Shown here: positions 14,324 to 17,962 of the stretch, one piece after another | Layout of the letters: the number at the start of each line of letters is the position of its first letter | How positions within the stretch are numbered: position 1 is the stretch's first letter | Assembly (NCBI GenBank): GCA_012798185.1 | Contig: JAAZNS010000150.1 | Span: forward strand, 1-17,962 | Length of the DNA: 17,962 nt | Direction of reading: 5' to 3' | From: Chloroflexota bacterium | GTDB lineage: Bacteria > Chloroflexota > Anaerolineae > Anaerolineales > UBA4823 | Notes under the pieces: generated by a model | The model's database searches: none | The model's input: the letters and a program-made list of their open reading frames with translations, nothing else | Told to the model about the DNA's origin: nothing | Translations under genes and position numbers: made by a program

Positions 14324-14785
14324 TTGAAACATTTATTAAATCCATCGCAATATAATTCTATTCGGGTTACATTATCCATTCATGAAGAAAATGTACGAGA
14401 AATAGAAAATTGGGTAAATAATCCACCTGACACGGGGATTCTATACCAAAAGGAAATCCATATATCGGAGCAGAAGCAGAAAGTACTCAAAGAGACAATT
14501 GAACATATCCGCGATCAGATCTTACTATTTACCCAAAATTTCGATTTCCAACCCATCAATATTGATTTAGGGAAAAAAGCCCAAAGCAAAATGAGTGAAT
14601 GCTGGGCAGATTTAATAGATATCCAATCTGATAAATTGAAACGTTACGGAAAAGTGAACCCTCAATTAAAAAATGAAATTGATGCCCGTTTAGAAAAACT
14701 CGCACAATTAACGTTAATCATCAGCTCATGTTTTAATGATGAAAATATAATGCCCTATGAAGGAGAAAAATATGTCAACAATTGA
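14324..14785 (+). CDS. small helical protein, fluoride-switch-associated family, copy 2
   Basis: A 153-residue paralogue of the protein at 10332, with the same aligned landmarks (LLNPSQYNSI, ENWV, GILYQKE, ADLIDIQSDKL, YGKVNPQL, EKLAQLTLII) and no recognised domain. The start is TTG, backed by GAGG (14314-14317) six bases upstream. Its last 14 bases overlap the enolase start, and the enolase ribosome site AGGAG lies inside it, so translation of the two is coupled. The C-terminal tail (after about residue 140) extends beyond copy 1 and may exist only because of this overlap. Sitting directly before enolase, it may act with or protect that enzyme; this is inferred from position alone. Confidence 0.75.
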   Translation: MKHLLNPSQYNSIRVTLSIHEENVREIENWVNNPPDTGILYQKEIHISEQKQKVLKETIEHIRDQILLFTQNFDFQPINIDLGKKAQSKMSECWADLIDIQSDKLKRYGKVNPQLKNEIDARLEKLAQLTLIISSCFNDENIMPYEGEKYVNN

Positions 14786-16051
14786 TTATGTTCATGCCCG
14801 GGAAATCCTCGATTCACGGGGGAACCCTACAATCGAGGTGGAAATTTTACTTGATGATGGCGCATTTGGCAGAGCCGCAGTGCCATCGGGTGCATCCACC
14901 GGCGTCCACGAAGCGTTGGAATTACGCGATGGTGATAAGAGCCGTTATGGCGGTAAGGGTGTTCTTAAAGCCGTTGATCATGTCAATGGGAAAATTGCCG
15001 ATGCCATATTTGATATGGATGCGTTAGACCAAGCCTTAATCGACAAAACCTTGATCGATTTGGATGGTACTCCGAATAAAAACACCTTTGGCGCAAACGC
15101 AATTCTTGGGGTAAGCCTGGCGGTCGCCCGGGCTGCTGCCGATTCCCTGGGATTACCTCTCTACCGCTATCTGGGAGGCGTTTCGGCAAAAGTCCTTCCC
15201 GTGCCAATGTTCAATATCCTAATGGTGGTGTGCATGCTAACTGGCAGGGTACCGATCTGCAGGAATTCATGATTGCTCCGGTAGGCGCTCCTAATTTCCG
15301 AGAAGCTTTGCGGTGGGGCAGTGAAGTATATCAATCATTAAAGAGCGTTCTTAAAAGCGATGGATATTCAACCGGTGTCGGTGACGAAGGCGGCTTTGCG
15401 CCTGCGCTTAAGAAAAACTCGGATGCAGTCGAATTAATCATCAAAGCCATTGAAAAAGCCGGTTATAAACCCGGCGACCAAATTGCTATTGCACTTGACC
15501 CTGCCTCCAGCGGTTTTTATGAAGATGGTAAGTACAATTTGCGCACCGAAGGTCGAAAAGTCACTTCAGCCGAGATGGTCGAAATGTATGCTGATTGGAT
15601 AAAGAAATACCCCATCGTTGTTCTTGAAGATGGCCTTGCTGAAGATGATTGGGATGGCTGGAAGCTGCTCAATAAAACACTTGGCGATAAAATCGAACTG
15701 GTTGGTGATGCTTTATTTGTTACAAACGTAACCCGTCTGGCTCGCGGCATAGCAGAAAACGCCGCCAATGCCATACTCATCAAACTGAACCAAATCGGTA
15801 CGATTACAGAAACAATTGCAGCTATCGAGATGGCGCGTAAAGCAGGTTGGGGTGCAATGGTTTCACACCGCTCAGGTGAGACGGTGGACAGCTTCATTGC
15901 TGATTTCACGGTTGCCATGGGTACCGGTCACTTGAAGACGGGCGCACCAGCTCGCGGCGAACGCGTAGAGAAGTACAATCAACTCATGCGCATCGAAGAG
16001 GAACTTGGCGATTCTGCCGTATACGCCGGAAGGAAAGCTTTCGTCCGATAA
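14772..16051 (+). pseudogene. eno: enolase, interrupted by a one-base deletion
   Basis: Enolase (2-phosphoglycerate to phosphoenolpyruvate, glycolysis). The first 150 codons (MSTIDYVHAREILDSRGNP, SGASTG loop) run to 15220; the protein then continues in another frame from 15221 (NGGVHANWQG). One base is missing near 15219-15221, since NIL-NGG is the conserved join. With it restored the protein is 426 residues, normal for the family. Catalytic residues are all present: E206 in GDEGG, Mg ligands D243, E286 and D313, K338 in ILIKLNQ, the SHRSGET loop (365-371) and K389. Such full conservation speaks for a sequencing or assembly error, a very recent mutation or recoding rather than an old pseudogene. 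Start ATG has AGGAG six bases upstream, inside the previous gene. Fluoride inhibits enolase, which fits its place behind the fluoride-switch leaders. Confidence 0.9.
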
Positions 16052-16062
16052 ATCACTTAGTA

Positions 16063-16196
16063 CTGGGGCTGTCTAAAAAGTCAAAAAGGTCACGTTACGC
16101 GGTATGTTTCATGAAGCGGAGCGTAGCACCTATTTTTATAATAAAAAGACTCTTTGTTTTACTCAGAGTGATAGACTTCCATAAGGACAGCCCCAG
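16063..16196. mobile_element. MITE-like element, 134 bp
   Basis: Perfect 11-bp terminal inverted repeats CTGGGGCTGTC (16063-16073) and GACAGCCCCAG (16186-16196) bound a 134-bp segment without coding capacity. The end reads GGGGCTGTCTAAAAAGT, a sequence style seen at the ends of several IS families. Flanks CTTAGTA (16056-16062) and CTTAATA (16197-16203) look like a 7-bp target duplication with one mismatch. A weak internal inverted repeat TACGC/GCGTA is present. It could also act as a terminator hairpin after enolase. Confidence 0.7.
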
Positions 16197-16283
16197 CTTA
16201 ATATGGAATTTTTGTATAAGAACATTAAATTCAGAACTTTTCCACCCTATCTAAAGCTGTGACAATTTGAGATAATAATTATT

Positions 16284-16898
16284 ATGGGATGCATAATTTT
16301 AGTCCGTCATGGACAAACAGAATGGAACCGCAACGAGCGTTTTCGCGGACGAGCCGACATTCCCCTCAACCAGACCGGTTTGGAACAGGCAGAAGCTACC
16401 GGTGCCTGGATTGCCGCGCACTGGCGCCCAGAAGCCATATACGCCAGCCCGCTCTCCCGCGCCATGCAAACCGCAGAAGCGACCGCCCGTCATTTCGATA
16501 TCACGGTGCAGCCCGTTTCGGGTCTGGCGGATATTGACTACGGAGAATGGCAGGGGTTAACGCCAGAAGAAGCCCGTCAACGCTGGCAGGAACAGGTCGA
16601 TAACTGGTACAATGCACCTGAAAAAGCCGTCATCCCCGGCGGAGAGTCGCTGCAAGAACTGCGTAAACGTCTGATGGACACCCTCATGACTCTCTGCCAA
16701 AAACATCCCCAGGGAACCATCATGCTGGTGGGTCATACCGTGGTCAACCGCGTTATACTGCTGGGTGTATTGGGTTTGGGCAACGAGCGTTTTTGGCGGA
16801 TCAAACAAGATACTTGTGCGATAAATATCATCGAATGGGACGGCACAGATTTTACTCTGGTCTGTATGAACGATACCTGCCATTTAAACAAAAGATGA
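16284..16898 (+). CDS. histidine phosphatase superfamily protein (phosphoglycerate-mutase-like)
   Basis: A 204-residue protein of the histidine phosphatase superfamily. The RHG motif gives the phospho-accepting H9 (with R8); R59 (SPLSRAMQTA) and H151 (LVGHTVVNR) complete the phosphate pocket. LADIDYGEWQG (81-91) is the family's acid loop, with D83 where many members have Glu. GGES (119-122) is also typical. Small members of this type are usually phosphatases (PhoE or CobC-like) rather than true mutases; being near enolase does not prove a glycolytic role. No ribosome site precedes the ATG, while GATAAT lies at 16271-16276, so the mRNA could be leaderless. The stop overlaps the next start as ATGA. 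Confidence 0.88.
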   Translation: MGCIILVRHGQTEWNRNERFRGRADIPLNQTGLEQAEATGAWIAAHWRPEAIYASPLSRAMQTAEATARHFDITVQPVSGLADIDYGEWQGLTPEEARQRWQEQVDNWYNAPEKAVIPGGESLQELRKRLMDTLMTLCQKHPQGTIMLVGHTVVNRVILLGVLGLGNERFWRIKQDTCAINIIEWDGTDFTLVCMNDTCHLNKR

Positions 16899-17962
16899 AT
16901 CAAACCATTTATGAAGTTGAGTTACAAACCCTGGTCTTTGGCGGCGACGCCTTGGGAAGGCTACCCGACGGCCGTGCTGTTTTCGTGCCTTTTGGTCTGC
17001 CCGGCGAGAAGGTGCGGGTAAGCCTCGTTGAAGATAAACCCCGCCATGCCCGGGCTGAAATCATCGAGATCAAGCAAAGTTCCCAGCAGCGCACAACACC
17101 CCGTTGTGTTCATTTTGGCGAATGTGGGGGCTGTCATTACCAGCATTTAACGTATGCCAACCAGCTTGCAGTTAAAGCAGCTATTCTGCGGGATCAATTC
17201 CGGCGCATCGGTGATATGCAGGATATTCCTTTGCAGCCACCTGTTGCATCACCGCGGGAATGGCATTATCGCAACACAGTGCAGTTTCATCTTACCGATA
17301 ATGGCGAACCCGGCTATCATCGGGCAGGTTCGCAGGAGGTTTTTGCCATTAGGGAGTGCTTTCTGCCCGAAATACTGCTCAACGACCTGCGCAGCCAGTT
17401 GACTTTCGAATCGAACCCCAGCCTGCAGCGTATCGAGCTGCGGGCAGGAACCGATGATGAAATCATGCTCGTTCTTGAAAGCGACGACATGATGGCACCC
17501 GAATTAACCGTTGAGGGATTACCGCTTTCGGTGGTGCACCTCAGCCCGGCAGGGAAAATCGTTATGGCTGGAAGTGACCATATTACGATGAAAATAGCGG
17601 AAAATCGTTTCCGAGTTTCAGCCGAGTCGTTCTTTCAGGTTAACTCAGGAATGGCTCAACTCATTGTCGAGCATATTCTTCAATCCCTGCCTTTCACCGG
17701 CAGCGAGACTGTTTTGGATGTATATTGCGGGGTGGGATTGTTCAGCGCGTTTGTAGCACCGCGGGTATCACGCCTGATCGGAATCGAGGCATCACCTTCC
17801 GCCTGTGATGATTTTACAGTCAACCTGGATGCCTTCGATAACGTGGAACTTTACCAGGATGCTGCCGAAAACGCCCTGCCTCAATTGGATGTACATCCCG
17901 AAATTGTAATCGTCGATCCGCCGCGGGCAGGCATGGCTAAAACTGCCCTGGAGGGTTTGCTG
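16895..17962 (+). CDS. Fe-S class I SAM RNA m5U methyltransferase (TrmA/RlmD type), cut by window edge
   Basis: The frame is open to the window end, giving 356 residues. An N-terminal TRAM domain (about 1-60) is followed by the [4Fe-4S] cysteines C71, C77, C80 (RCVHFGECGGC) and C155 (IRECFLP). The methyltransferase domain shows ESFFQVN, the SAM loop VLDVYCGVGLFS and the DPPRAG motif (341-346); the catalytic Cys should lie beyond the edge. The family makes 5-methyluridine in 23S rRNA or tRNA; the RlmD/RlmCD branch is the most likely, but the target cannot be fixed. The ATG overlaps the stop codon of the phosphatase gene (ATGA), so translation is coupled. Not part of the fluoride block. Confidence 0.9.
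   Translation, partial: MNQTIYEVELQTLVFGGDALGRLPDGRAVFVPFGLPGEKVRVSLVEDKPRHARAEIIEIKQSSQQRTTPRCVHFGECGGCHYQHLTYANQLAVKAAILRDQFRRIGDMQDIPLQPPVASPREWHYRNTVQFHLTDNGEPGYHRAGSQEVFAIRECFLPEILLNDLRSQLTFESNPSLQRIELRAGTDDEIMLVLESDDMMAPELTVEGLPLSVVHLSPAGKIVMAGSDHITMKIAENRFRVSAESFFQVNSGMAQLIVEHILQSLPFTGSETVLDVYCGVGLFSAFVAPRVSRLIGIEASPSACDDFTVNLDAFDNVELYQDAAENALPQLDVHPEIVIVDPPRAGMAKTALEGLL

Noticed and set aside
16284..16898. Assignment as true phosphoglycerate mutase because of nearby enolase
   Set aside because: The length and motifs fit the small phosphatase-type members; a mobile element and a separate coupling to the methyltransferase gene argue against a glycolytic operon.
1..17962. CRISPR arrays, tRNA or rRNA genes, toxin-antitoxin pairs, prophage genes
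   Set aside because: I looked for spaced direct repeats, cloverleaf-type sequences and typical gene pairs and found none that I could support by eye.

Overview
The window reads like a chromosomal segment of a Chloroflexota bacterium, most likely of the Anaerolineae type. That assignment is an inference from overall gene style (SPW-repeat membrane protein, membrane-bound sensor kinase, frequent TTG/GTG starts); there is no rRNA or marker gene here to prove it. Both ends cut through genes: a radical SAM gene on the left and an RNA methyltransferase gene on the right.

Left part (1-7750), mostly housekeeping and accessory genes. On the minus strand lie a B12-binding radical SAM protein (partial) and a two-component operon (sensor kinase, then OmpR/PhoB-type regulator). 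The divergent gap upstream of the kinase carries 11-bp-phased GTGAATA boxes and several palindromes, and faces a four-helix SPW-repeat protein that ends in a strong terminator. Then follow a DegT/StrS-type PLP aminotransferase with a good promoter plus operator-like palindrome, a small cupin, a short TrmO-type tRNA methyltransferase, and a convergent helical protein of unknown function.

Middle part (8340-16051), the most interesting region. Two clear fluoride (crcB-motif) riboswitches, each with a perfectly spaced promoter directly before it and an intrinsic terminator overlapping the pseudoknot strand, precede (A) a protein with a pyrophosphatase-like domain that has lost its catalytic residues plus two PH-like domains, and (B) a small helical protein plus two overlapping MutS-like ATPase genes. 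A third, degenerate copy (C) and a fourth, decayed copy (D) lie in a duplicated leader ahead of a paralogue of the small helical protein and enolase. Enolase and family I pyrophosphatase are the classic fluoride-sensitive metalloenzymes, so this looks like a fluoride-response cluster without a visible fluoride exporter. The MutS-like stretch is far more AT-rich than the flanks, which suggests an acquired block. The enolase gene carries a one-base deletion that splits it into two frames, although every catalytic residue is still present.

Right part (16052-17962): a 134-bp MITE-like element with perfect 11-bp terminal inverted repeats, then a histidine phosphatase gene that overlaps (ATGA) the start of an Fe-S RNA m5U methyltransferase gene.
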